The position numbers were made by a program, and so were the translations under genes. The notes beneath the pieces are model-generated. The model had not been told where the DNA came from. It ran no database searches and saw only the letters and a list, made by a program, of their open reading frames with translations. A stretch of 64,000 nucleotides of DNA from Asbonarchaeum sp964517675. GTDB lineage: Archaea > Nanohalarchaeota > Nanosalinia > Nanosalinales > Nanoanaerosalinaceae. The first letter of the stretch is position 1; every line of letters begins with the position of its first letter. Shown one piece after another: positions 31,943-39,978 of the stretch. The stretch spans positions 1 to 64,000 of the forward strand of contig CAZFEL010000005.1 in the NCBI GenBank assembly GCA_964517675.1, in the 5' to 3' direction.

Positions 31943-33568
31943 ATGTCCGGTGACAACCACGACCCGCTACAGGAGGTCCACGAGACACTCACCACGATGG
32001 GTGTAGACGCCCCCATGCCGCCGGAGGACGACATCAGGTACGACGATGATACAGGCGACAGCGGGGACGCCGGGTACTCCGAGGCCACCGACAGCCTCCA
32101 TCTCGATGAGGACGGTACCGCGACCACCGCGGGCCACGAACTGCTGCATTACGCCCAGGCGGTGTACGGGGTCGGCCGGCCGCGACCGGACCACGGCCGC
32201 AGCGTCCAGGCGCTCAGACAGACCGCGGACAACCTCGAGGACGAGCTGGGCGAAGATATCCTTGAGAGCATGCTCCCGTACGGGGACGTGCTCAACGATA
32301 CAGATGCCAAGATCGCCGCGATCATGTATGCCTCGGACGAGGATTTCGCCGAGACCTACGAGGAGACCGTCGGAAGCGGCGGTGACGCGAACGATTTCCT
32401 CGATGCCGTCCAGCAGGATACAGCCGCATACGAAAACAGGATGGACGCCGTGCTCGGACCTATCGGCAGGCGCGTCCAGCAGCTCGATCAGCTGCCACTG
32501 GACACCGAGGGAGAGACGGATGCGTTCTTCTACTCCCTGTGGGACACCAGCCAGGATGATGGACCCGTGACCGGGGAGGACATGTTCGATCAGATATACA
32601 GCGGCTGGGATGAGGACGAAGCCATCAGCCTCGCGGAGGCCCTCCAGGGCCGGGACGACGGCACAGCCGTCCTCGATGCGGTCGAGGCACGGATACAGGA
32701 ATACGACAAGCGTCGCGAGGACGGCATGGCTCCCGAGGAGGCGGCCGGTTCGATCATCCAGGAGGGCCTCGAGCGGTTCGAGCTGACAGGCAGGGAACTC
32801 GGGCTCCGTGGAGAACAACGGGAGTACGTCGCCGGCATCGAGAAGCGTGATTACACCGGCTTCGAGTCAGGTGACGAGCTCGTCGACCTGCTCGAGAAGG
32901 GTGACGCATTCCGGCAGGCACTCGACGATGTCCAGTCAGCGTTCAACGGGTTCGAATCGGCATACAGGAGCCTCCATCGCGACCAGGCGGAGCAGGACAT
33001 CGACGGGGAAGATAAGTCCCACAAGATAGAACAGGACCGCCAGGACATGGAGATCATGCGAGAACGGATACACGATACCGTCGAGGAGGTCCGGGAGATC
33101 TCCGGGCTGCCTGGAGAGGACGCCTTCGTCGATGCCATCGAGACCCTCGTGACCTCCTACGTCGCCGTCCTCGATGAGCACGAGCACACCCGGGAGGACC
33201 TCGATACGGGGTACCTCGAGACCGGGGAGGGACGGGAGCTGATCACCCGGCTGCGGACCGCCGGCGATGATGACCTCGCGAACGCCCCTGTCTCGAACCC
33301 GATCTCGTCCTACATCACCGAGGACCTCGCCGAGGACGATGACCGCTTCGAGCTCAAGCTCGGGGACGAGGGCGCGATGGAGCATCTCTCGCGCCTGTTC
33401 GCGGGTGACAAGCTGGACGAGATCCTGGCGGACAACGGGCTCCCTGAGGAGGAGACAGAACGGATAGAACTCGACCGGCGGGTCGAGGACAGCGATATGC
33501 CGCCGGGCTATGTCAGGTGGCTCCACGACAACGAGCCCGGCGACCCGGACGGGAAGATGTTCCAGTGA
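31943..33568 (+). CDS. Large acidic protein with an N-terminal HEXXH motif
   Basis: 541 residues. TATA CCTTATAAG (31911-31919) lies about 25 bases before the ATG. Residues about 60-75 read TATTAGHELLHYAQAVYG, a zinc-protease helix. The remaining 450 residues are helical, with coiled-coil-prone segments (about 340-400, DQAEQDIDGEDKSHKIEQDRQ). No signal peptide or membrane helix. The motif lies very near the N terminus, so this would be a minimal or atypical protease domain with a long partner-binding part. Divergent from the other HEXXH gene; the promoters are 90 bases apart. Confidence 0.6.
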   Translation: MSGDNHDPLQEVHETLTTMGVDAPMPPEDDIRYDDDTGDSGDAGYSEATDSLHLDEDGTATTAGHELLHYAQAVYGVGRPRPDHGRSVQALRQTADNLEDELGEDILESMLPYGDVLNDTDAKIAAIMYASDEDFAETYEETVGSGGDANDFLDAVQQDTAAYENRMDAVLGPIGRRVQQLDQLPLDTEGETDAFFYSLWDTSQDDGPVTGEDMFDQIYSGWDEDEAISLAEALQGRDDGTAVLDAVEARIQEYDKRREDGMAPEEAAGSIIQEGLERFELTGRELGLRGEQREYVAGIEKRDYTGFESGDELVDLLEKGDAFRQALDDVQSAFNGFESAYRSLHRDQAEQDIDGEDKSHKIEQDRQDMEIMRERIHDTVEEVREISGLPGEDAFVDAIETLVTSYVAVLDEHEHTREDLDTGYLETGEGRELITRLRTAGDDDLANAPVSNPISSYITEDLAEDDDRFELKLGDEGAMEHLSRLFAGDKLDEILADNGLPEEETERIELDRRVEDSDMPPGYVRWLHDNEPGDPDGKMFQ

Positions 33569-34342
33569 TCAGCCCTCCCGCCGGTTCGCCAGCCGGTCCC
33601 ACAGCCACGTCGGGAGCAGGACCTTCAGCTTCGGACCAAGCCACGCTTCGGGCGTGATCGTGTAACGCGGTGAGGGACTGTCCGTCTCGACGGCCTTGAT
33701 CAGTGTCTGCGCGGCCTTCTCAGGAGCGATCCCGCCGACGTCCTGATCGAGTTTCCCGCGGTACCGGTCCGCGTACCGCGATCCCGGCAGGTACCGCTTC
33801 AGGTTCATCGCCCCGGCCTCGTTGAACCCCGTCCTGACCGCACCCGGCTCGATGATCACGACATCGACCGGCTCATCCATCAGCTCCATCCGCAGGGCAT
33901 CGCTCGCCGCCTCGACGGCGTGTTTGGATGCGGCATAGGCCCCCCAGAACGGGCCGACGATCCTCCCTGCGACGGAGGAGACGTTGATGATCCGGCCGTC
34001 ATTGTCCCGCACCGATGGCAGGGCGGCCTTCGTCACCGCGAGGAGGCCGAACAGGTTGGTCTCGAAGTGCTTTTCTACATCCTCAACGGACATGTCCTCG
34101 ATGGCACCGAGAGCCTGGTGGCCGGCACAGTTGATCAGGACCTCGATGTCCTCGTCCGCAAGGACCTCCTGTACTCTGTCCTGGTCGTAGACATCGCCCT
34201 GATAGGTCCGCACTTCCTCGGGCAGGTCCTCGAGGTACTCCTGTTCGATATCGAGGACGGTCACGTCATGACCCCGCTCGAGCAGACCCTCGGCGGTCGC
34301 TTTTCCGATCCCGTGGCCGCCACCGGTGATGAACACGTGCAT
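33569..34342 (-). CDS. Short-chain dehydrogenase/reductase
   Basis: 257 residues. Cofactor-binding TGGGHGIGKA, acidic Asp after beta-2 (TVLDIE, suggesting NAD over NADP), NCAG, catalytic Ser in NVSSVAG and YAASK. The C-terminal extension (AWLGPKLKVLLPTWLWDRLANRREG) is hydrophobic then basic and may sit on the membrane, as in lipid-acting SDRs. Substrate unknown. Convergent with the 31943 gene with no spacing, divergent from gatB. Confidence 0.88.
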   Translation of the reverse strand: MHVFITGGGHGIGKATAEGLLERGHDVTVLDIEQEYLEDLPEEVRTYQGDVYDQDRVQEVLADEDIEVLINCAGHQALGAIEDMSVEDVEKHFETNLFGLLAVTKAALPSVRDNDGRIINVSSVAGRIVGPFWGAYAASKHAVEAASDALRMELMDEPVDVVIIEPGAVRTGFNEAGAMNLKRYLPGSRYADRYRGKLDQDVGGIAPEKAAQTLIKAVETDSPSPRYTITPEAWLGPKLKVLLPTWLWDRLANRREG

Positions 34343-34424
34343 ATCCTGTAGTTGTGAGCAGGTGCTGAAAAAGCGACGGGCCGAGACAGATTTTTAACCC
34401 TTCCCGGGAAGTCTGGACTGACCC

Positions 34425-35837
34425 ATGGGCGATGGCGTGACGATCGGACTGGAGACCCACGTGCAGCTCGATACCGACACGAAGCTGTTCTGTGGGTGCT
34501 CGGCGGATCTCGGCGATGACCCGAACACCCACACCTGCGAGATCTGTCTGGGCATGCCGGGGTCGAAGCCACGCACCAACCGGCGGGTTATCGAGTACGC
34601 GGCCAAGGCAGCGATGGCGCTGAACTGCCCGATCAACGACGAGGTCCGGTTCTCCCGGAAGACATATTTTTACCCGGACATGGCGAAGAACTTCCAGATA
34701 ACCCAGTACGAGATCCCGATCGGCGGTCGAGGCCAGGTCCGGACCCGGCTCCGCGGACAGGAGAAAGAGATCGGTATCAAGCGCGTCCACATCGAGGAAG
34801 ATCCCGCACGGATCGTCCACAAAGGCGGGGACATCGCCTCCTCGGACTACACCCTTATCGATTACAACCGGGCCGGGATGCCCCTGATCGAGGTCGTCAC
34901 CGAGCCTGACTTCAACTCCCCGGAGGAGGCACGGGCCTTCCTCCAGAAACTGACCCAGATCCTTGAGTACCTCGGCGTCTATGATCCGGCCTCCGATCTC
35001 TCGATCAAGTCCGACGCCAACATCTCGATCGACGGCGGGGAGCGAGTGGAGGTCAAAAACATCACCGGCACCAAAGGCATCGAGCAGGCCCTGAAGTACG
35101 AGATCACCCGGCAGCGGAACCTCAAAAAGCGAGGACAGGACATCGAGCGCGAGACCCGCTCATACAGCTCCTCCCAGGAGATCACGACATCCCTGCGACA
35201 GAAGGAGATGGAAGAGGAGTACGGCTATATCTTCGAGCCAGACCTGACGAAGATCAGCGTCGATGCGGACCAGAAAGACGAGATACGCGAGACGATCCCC
35301 GAGCTGCCGGACGAGAAGTTCGACCGGTTCCGCAAAGAGTACGGGCTCGAGGACGAGCTCGTCGAGTCCCTGGTCACCGACCCGGAGCTGGCCGAGGCCT
35401 TCGAGGAGCTGGCCGGGGACCATGACACGGACCTGGTCGCGGCCTGGCTGACAGGCGAGCTGAAAAAGACACTGAACTACAACGGTATCGCATACTCACG
35501 ATCGGGCCTCCAGACAGCCTGGCTCGATCATATCATCGGCCTCCTCGAAGACAACGAGATCAGCGACCGGAACGCAGAGATGCTGCTCCGGGAGCTTATC
35601 GAGGACCCCCGCGACCCACAGGAGGTCATCGAACAGCAGGACCTTCTCCAGGCGGAAGAGGACGAGATCAAAGAGATCGTCACGGCCGTCCTCGAGGACC
35701 ACGAGGACGCGGTCCAGGACTACCGCGACGGCAAGGAGGATGCTATCAACTTCCTGGTTGGCCAGATCATGCAGGAGAGCAACGGGAAGGCGGACCCGAA
35801 GGAAGCCCGCCAGATGCTGATGGAGGAACTCGAGTGA
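34425..35837 (+). CDS. gatB: Asp/Glu-tRNA amidotransferase subunit B
   Basis: 470 residues. Opening GLETHVQLDTDTKLFCGC, CEICLGMPGSKPRTN (zinc cysteines) and KTYFYPDMAKNFQITQYEIPI are the GatB kinase/transamidase core that activates the tRNA-bound carboxylate. Residues about 305-470 are the helical and YqeY tail that holds the tRNA elbow. TATA AGATTTTTAACCC at 34388-34400. The next gene starts inside its stop (TGATG) and carries a second copy of the tail; 49 bases are identical between the two copies. Confidence 0.95.
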   Translation: MGDGVTIGLETHVQLDTDTKLFCGCSADLGDDPNTHTCEICLGMPGSKPRTNRRVIEYAAKAAMALNCPINDEVRFSRKTYFYPDMAKNFQITQYEIPIGGRGQVRTRLRGQEKEIGIKRVHIEEDPARIVHKGGDIASSDYTLIDYNRAGMPLIEVVTEPDFNSPEEARAFLQKLTQILEYLGVYDPASDLSIKSDANISIDGGERVEVKNITGTKGIEQALKYEITRQRNLKKRGQDIERETRSYSSSQEITTSLRQKEMEEEYGYIFEPDLTKISVDADQKDEIRETIPELPDEKFDRFRKEYGLEDELVESLVTDPELAEAFEELAGDHDTDLVAAWLTGELKKTLNYNGIAYSRSGLQTAWLDHIIGLLEDNEISDRNAEMLLRELIEDPRDPQEVIEQQDLLQAEEDEIKEIVTAVLEDHEDAVQDYRDGKEDAINFLVGQIMQESNGKADPKEARQMLMEELE

Positions 35838-36643
35838 TGGATGCGGATGATCTCCTCAACAGGCATGGCATCGAGTACATGTTGATCGAGCAGGACAGAC
35901 CGACCCGGAAGTGCCAGGACTCCGCCGAGGAGCGAGGGGTCTCGGAGACCCAGATCGTCAAGAGCCTGATTCTCAGACACGATGGAGAATGCGTCCACTG
36001 CCTCCTCCCCGGCGACCGGGACGTAGACGAGGAGAACTTCGACGGCGATATCGAGATGGTTTCCGATGCGGAGGTCAAAGAGCTCACCGGCTGTGAACCT
36101 GGGACCGTTCACCCGTTCGCCTCCGACTGCCGGCTCATCATCGATGAGCATCTGATGGAAGAGGACAAGCTCTCCTTTACCGCCGGGGACCCGTACCGCG
36201 GTATCATCATCTCCCGGGACCAGTTCCTCGAGGCCGTTCAGCGAGAGTTCGAGGTCGATGACATAAGCAGCAAGGAACCGTCCGAGGCCGAGCGGTACGC
36301 CAACGAGCACGGGATCACGCCGGGCGAGGCGAAAGACCTCCTCGACCATGACGATGAAGACCTGTTCGAGGACCTGGCCTCACGGCTCGGGACAGGCGCT
36401 GCCTCCACGTACATCCGGTTCATGGAACGGGCAGAGAAAAGCGAAGACGAAACCAATGACCTGACCGCAGGGGAACTCGAGAAAGTCATCGAGGGAAGCT
36501 CATCAGAGGAACAGACACGGTCCGCCATCGTCTCGCTGCTGCAGGGAGAGGAACCTGATTTGGACGACGATATCGACCTTGACGCGACCATCGAGGCCGT
36601 CCTCGAGGACCACGAGGACGCGGTCCAGGACTACCGCGACGGC
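35684..36643 (+). repeat. 49-base identical direct repeat in the GatB tail and the fusion gene
   Basis: Bases 35684-35732 (end of gatB) and 36595-36643 (end of the next gene) are identical over 49 bases, encoding AVLEDHEDAVQDYRDG in both. Flanking sequence, though homologous at protein level, differs. This points to recent gene conversion or strong constraint within an older tail duplication. Confidence 0.9.
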
Positions 36644-36751
36644 GAGGACAGTGCCCTCAATCATCTGATCGGGCAGGTCATGAGAGCAAGCAGTGGGAGG
36701 GCAGACCCTGAAGAGGCACGGGAACGGCTCCTCGAGGAGATGCCGTCATGA
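35837..36751 (+). CDS. YbaK/ProX-type tRNA-editing domain fused to a GatB/YqeY tail
   Basis: 304 residues from ATG 35837, overlapping the gatB stop. Residues 1-150 resemble YbaK/EbsC deacylases: IEYMLIEQDRPTRKCQDSAEERGVSETQIVKSLILRHDG and EVKELTGCEPGTVHPF contain the family's conserved Lys and GxxPGxV-like loop. Residues 155-304 match the GatB helical plus YqeY tail of the gene just upstream (RYANEHGITPGEAKDLL against RFRKEYGLEDELVESLV, then VLEDHEDAVQDYRDG in both). A trans-editing enzyme that carries a tRNA-binding GatB tail and is coupled to gatB could proofread tRNAs handled by GatCAB. Substrate not shown. Confidence 0.8.
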   Translation: MDADDLLNRHGIEYMLIEQDRPTRKCQDSAEERGVSETQIVKSLILRHDGECVHCLLPGDRDVDEENFDGDIEMVSDAEVKELTGCEPGTVHPFASDCRLIIDEHLMEEDKLSFTAGDPYRGIIISRDQFLEAVQREFEVDDISSKEPSEAERYANEHGITPGEAKDLLDHDDEDLFEDLASRLGTGAASTYIRFMERAEKSEDETNDLTAGELEKVIEGSSSEEQTRSAIVSLLQGEEPDLDDDIDLDATIEAVLEDHEDAVQDYRDGEDSALNHLIGQVMRASSGRADPEEARERLLEEMPS

Positions 36752-37756
36752 GACGAAGCTCTTGATGTGATCGCGTATCTCTCTCAGTTCTTTCCGCGTC
36801 AGGACCCCACCGACCGCTGTCGGGATCCAGAACGACATGACCCTGAACAGCAACACCACCGCCGCTGCCTCCTCGATACCGACACCGACCCCGCGGTAGG
36901 AAGCCGCCATCGTCGCCTCGAAGGCCCCGACCCCACCAGGCAGCATGCTCGCGGCACCGATCCATGTCGCGGTGATGAATCCGATAACGACCGATCCAAG
37001 GGCTATCTCGGTCTCAAGGGACAGGAACAGCACATAGACCGTGACCGCCATGATCACCATCCCCAGGAGGTTACAGAAGACCGGGAACGCGAGCTTCGAC
37101 CTGTGATTCCTGGCATACCGGACGCCATCCGCGATCTCATCAGCTATCCGACGCATCCGAGGCCCCGCCGGCCGGACCAGCCGTCCGAACAGCGATTCCA
37201 GCCGCCGGACCAGCTGGCGGAGCCGATCGATCTCGGAGACCAGATAGCCCGTGTACACGATACCAGCAACAACGACCGCAGTCAGGATCCCCGGGACGAT
37301 GAGGGAACGGCGCGTGACCTCCCCCTGGACGAACAGGATGAACCCGAAGACGACGATGATCAGGGTGGAGACCGCATTAGCGACGTTTTTCAGGATGAGA
37401 GTGCGCTTCGAGACCTTCGAATCGACCCCTTCCCTGCGGAAGTGATAATCGAGGACCGCGAGCCCACTGACACCCATGCTGGGGATCGTGTTCCCGACGA
37501 ACTGGGATTTCAGGGTCGCACCGACAAGTCCATGGAACCCCATCGAGTACCCGAACGTGCCTAACAGGACCTGATAGACGTAGGCATTGATCACGATCCC
37601 CGCCACGACGAGGAAGGCAGCAAGCACGAGAAAGCCAGGACGAGCATCGAAGACAATGGCGAGGACCCGCTCCAACGGGAGGAAATGATCGAGTGCGACC
37701 AGCGCGATCAGTGTCAGGGCCACCAGGATGCCGAAGTTCTTCAGTCTGGCCTTCAT
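36746..37756 (-). CDS. UPF0104/LPG-synthase-type flippase-like membrane protein
   Basis: 336 residues with about eight helices. The family phrases are visible: LVGATLKSQFVGNTIPSMGVSGLAVLDYHFRREG near the N terminus and GSVVIGFITATWIGAASMLPGGVGAFEATMAASYRGVG near the C terminus. Relatives (AglD region, MprF flippase domain) move or modify lipids and glycolipids. The start overlaps the stop of the HAD gene by four bases (ATGA), so the pair is co-translated. Confidence 0.82.
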   Translation of the reverse strand: MKARLKNFGILVALTLIALVALDHFLPLERVLAIVFDARPGFLVLAAFLVVAGIVINAYVYQVLLGTFGYSMGFHGLVGATLKSQFVGNTIPSMGVSGLAVLDYHFRREGVDSKVSKRTLILKNVANAVSTLIIVVFGFILFVQGEVTRRSLIVPGILTAVVVAGIVYTGYLVSEIDRLRQLVRRLESLFGRLVRPAGPRMRRIADEIADGVRYARNHRSKLAFPVFCNLLGMVIMAVTVYVLFLSLETEIALGSVVIGFITATWIGAASMLPGGVGAFEATMAASYRGVGVGIEEAAAVVLLFRVMSFWIPTAVGGVLTRKELREIRDHIKSFVS

Positions 37757-38421
37757 CGGATCACCTTACGGAGATCATGGAGCCCGGCAAGCTCGTAGGT
37801 CGGCTCGGTCCGGAGCTCATAGTCTTCCCTGTGACGGCGGCGGATGAACGCCGAATCCAGTCCCGCCCGCTCGGCGGCCTCCACATCGACCCAGCTGTCC
37901 CCGACATAGAGGACCTCCTCTGTCCCGATATCGTCCATCGCCTTCCTGAGATAATGGGTATCCGGTTTCAGGCGACCCAGGTCGGTCCAGTCCTCGCCCC
38001 GGCCACGGACCGTCTTGAAGAGATAATCGACATCGAACCGCTGGAGGACAAAGGAGACGAACCGTTGCTGGTTGTTGCTGACCACGCCAAGATCGAAGCT
38101 GTCGTACAGCATCTCGACGGCGTTGACATCCGTGTACAGGGCCTTCTCCCCGCGTCGGATGACCTCCTTCTGGTACTCCAGTGAGCGACGCTCGCGCCTG
38201 CGCCAGAACTCCGCGACGTCGATCCCGTAGCTCTCACAGATCGCACGCTTCCGCGAGGGATCACCGAGGGATGCCAGCTCCTGGACATCCTCGCCATCCG
38301 GGTCCTGGATACCGAACCCGGCCAGCAGCGTCCGGACCTCCTCCGTGAACCTGCGGGCGGGGTCGTACTCGACCTCGAGTAACACCCCATCATGGTCGAA
38401 CAGGATTGCGTCGTAGGACAT
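37753..38421 (-). CDS. HAD-superfamily hydrolase
   Basis: 222 residues from ATG 38421 (MSYDAILFDHDGVLLEVEYD). Nucleophile and acid Asp in FDHDGVL, motif II Ser/Thr region LGVVSNNQ, Lys in LKPDTHYL and acidic motif IV VGDSWVDVEAAERAG. The cap is helical, as in phosphoglycolate-phosphatase-like members. Phosphatase of an unknown small substrate. Overlaps the UPF0104 gene, so it may act on the same lipid or sugar-lipid pathway; that link is inference. Confidence 0.85.
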   Translation of the reverse strand: MSYDAILFDHDGVLLEVEYDPARRFTEEVRTLLAGFGIQDPDGEDVQELASLGDPSRKRAICESYGIDVAEFWRRRERRSLEYQKEVIRRGEKALYTDVNAVEMLYDSFDLGVVSNNQQRFVSFVLQRFDVDYLFKTVRGRGEDWTDLGRLKPDTHYLRKAMDDIGTEEVLYVGDSWVDVEAAERAGLDSAFIRRRHREDYELRTEPTYELAGLHDLRKVIR

Positions 38422-38480
38422 GTCGCTATAGCTCCAATACTGCCGCGGACTTAAAAGCGTGGCTCCAGAGGTCCTGCCGG

Positions 38481-38966
38481 TCAGTCTGTCCGACGGTACC
38501 GCACGATGTCGAACCGATCGCGTTCCTCCCGGCCAATCTCTTTCCATGATCGTTCATCCCAGTCAGGGAACCGGGTGTCCCCCTCATAGGACTCATGGAG
38601 CTCCGAGAGGATCATCGTATCGGCATGCTCGAGGAACTGCTCATAGATCGAGGCCCCGCCGATGACGAAGACCTCCTCGTCCAGTTCTCCCGCGGTCTCG
38701 ATCGCTTCCTCGATCCCGTGGACGTTGATCACGTCGTCCGGCAGGTCGAGGTCCTCGTGGCTGAGGACGATGTTGGTCCGGCCCGGAAGCGGTCCACCGA
38801 GGCCGTCCTCGATGTCCTCCCATGTGGTCTGTCCCATGACGACAGGATGACCCGCAGTGGTCTCGCGGAAGTGTTCCTGGTCTTCCGGCAGGTCCCACGG
38901 TATCGAGCCACCCCGCCCGATGACCCTGTTTGCCGCGACCGCCGCGATGAGGATGATCTCTGTCAT
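38481..38966 (-). CDS. folA: Dihydrofolate reductase
   Basis: 161 residues. IIAAVAANRVIGRGGSIPWDLPEDQEHF holds the substrate-binding Trp and acidic residue; VVMGQTTWEDI, PGRTNIVLS and EVFVIGGASIYEQFLEHAD complete the fold. Last gene of a glyA-thyA-folA unit (four-base overlap with thyA), which regenerates tetrahydrofolate used by ThyA. Length and motifs are standard. Confidence 0.95.
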   Translation of the reverse strand: MTEIILIAAVAANRVIGRGGSIPWDLPEDQEHFRETTAGHPVVMGQTTWEDIEDGLGGPLPGRTNIVLSHEDLDLPDDVINVHGIEEAIETAGELDEEVFVIGGASIYEQFLEHADTMILSELHESYEGDTRFPDWDERSWKEIGREERDRFDIVRYRRTD

Positions 38967-39970
38967 TCTGCCACAGCGAACCTGATCGGTCCATGGCTCT
39001 GGTAGTCCTCCAGGTTTATGTCATCGACGGTCAGGTCCTCCATCGGTCTGCCCTCGACCACGATCGATGGGCGGTCATAGGGCTCCCGGGACAGCTGCTC
39101 GAGGAGCCCCGGGACGTGGTCGTGGTTTTTCTCGCCATCAGGCTCGGCCGGGGCCTCCTCAAGGAGCCAGTCTTTCACCCGGCGGTACCCATCTCGTCCA
39201 TCGACACCCACCAGCCGGTCCTGGAGTTCATCCAAGCGGTCCGCATAAAATCCGGCGCGATCGCCTTTCCCGCAGTACACGTGGGCGTCCACGATCGTGT
39301 GCCCGAAGGCCCCGATCTCCAGGCCTGTCCGCTCCGCGATGTAGTGGGTGAGGGCAGAATAGGACGCGATGTTGAACGGCACCCCCACCGCGATGTCCCC
39401 GGAGCGCTGGGTCAGATGGGTGTTGAGCCGTCCGTCCTGGACGTTGAGGGCGAAGGTGTAATGGCACGGCGGCAGCCGCGAGACCGCAGCATTGGCCGGG
39501 TGCCAGGCACTGACAACCATCCTGCGGGAGCGGGGCTCGTCCCGGAGCGTGTCGATGACATAGCGGAGCTGGTCGAAGGTCCTGCCCTGGGGCTCCTCGT
39601 TCACCCAGCGGTGATCGTCCGCCGGCCAGGCCTCACCATCGAGGCTGCCCTCGGGCAGCGGGAACCGACGCCAGAACCGGCCATAGGCAGTCTCGAGCAT
39701 CCCGTCCTCATCACTCCATGCGTCCCAGATCGAGGTCTCCTTCCGGAGCTCCCTGATGTGTTCTTTCCCGGAGAGATACCACAGCAGCTCGTGGACCAGG
39801 GCCGACCAGCGGTTCCCGTCCATCTGCTTCGTCGTCAGAAGCGGGAACCCCTGCTGGAGGTCGATGCGGTAGGACCGAGAAAACGTCGCGATGGTATCGA
39901 CCGCGGTCCGGTTGGGTTTGTGCGAGCCGTTGCAGAGTGCGTCCGTGACGAGGTCGTGGTACTGGTCCAT
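38963..39970 (-). CDS. thyA: Thymidylate synthase ThyA
   Basis: 335 residues, longer than the bacterial 264 because of extra segments around residues 120-135 and 240-275. Catalytic Cys in RLPPCHYTFAL, folate/dUMP-binding RSGDIAVGVPFNIASYSALTHYIA, and HTIVDAHVYCG. It methylates dUMP to dTMP using methylene-THF supplied by GlyA upstream; DHF is recycled by FolA downstream. Eight bases separate it from glyA. Confidence 0.95.
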   Translation of the reverse strand: MDQYHDLVTDALCNGSHKPNRTAVDTIATFSRSYRIDLQQGFPLLTTKQMDGNRWSALVHELLWYLSGKEHIRELRKETSIWDAWSDEDGMLETAYGRFWRRFPLPEGSLDGEAWPADDHRWVNEEPQGRTFDQLRYVIDTLRDEPRSRRMVVSAWHPANAAVSRLPPCHYTFALNVQDGRLNTHLTQRSGDIAVGVPFNIASYSALTHYIAERTGLEIGAFGHTIVDAHVYCGKGDRAGFYADRLDELQDRLVGVDGRDGYRRVKDWLLEEAPAEPDGEKNHDHVPGLLEQLSREPYDRPSIVVEGRPMEDLTVDDINLEDYQSHGPIRFAVAE

Positions 39971-39978
39971 CGTATCAC

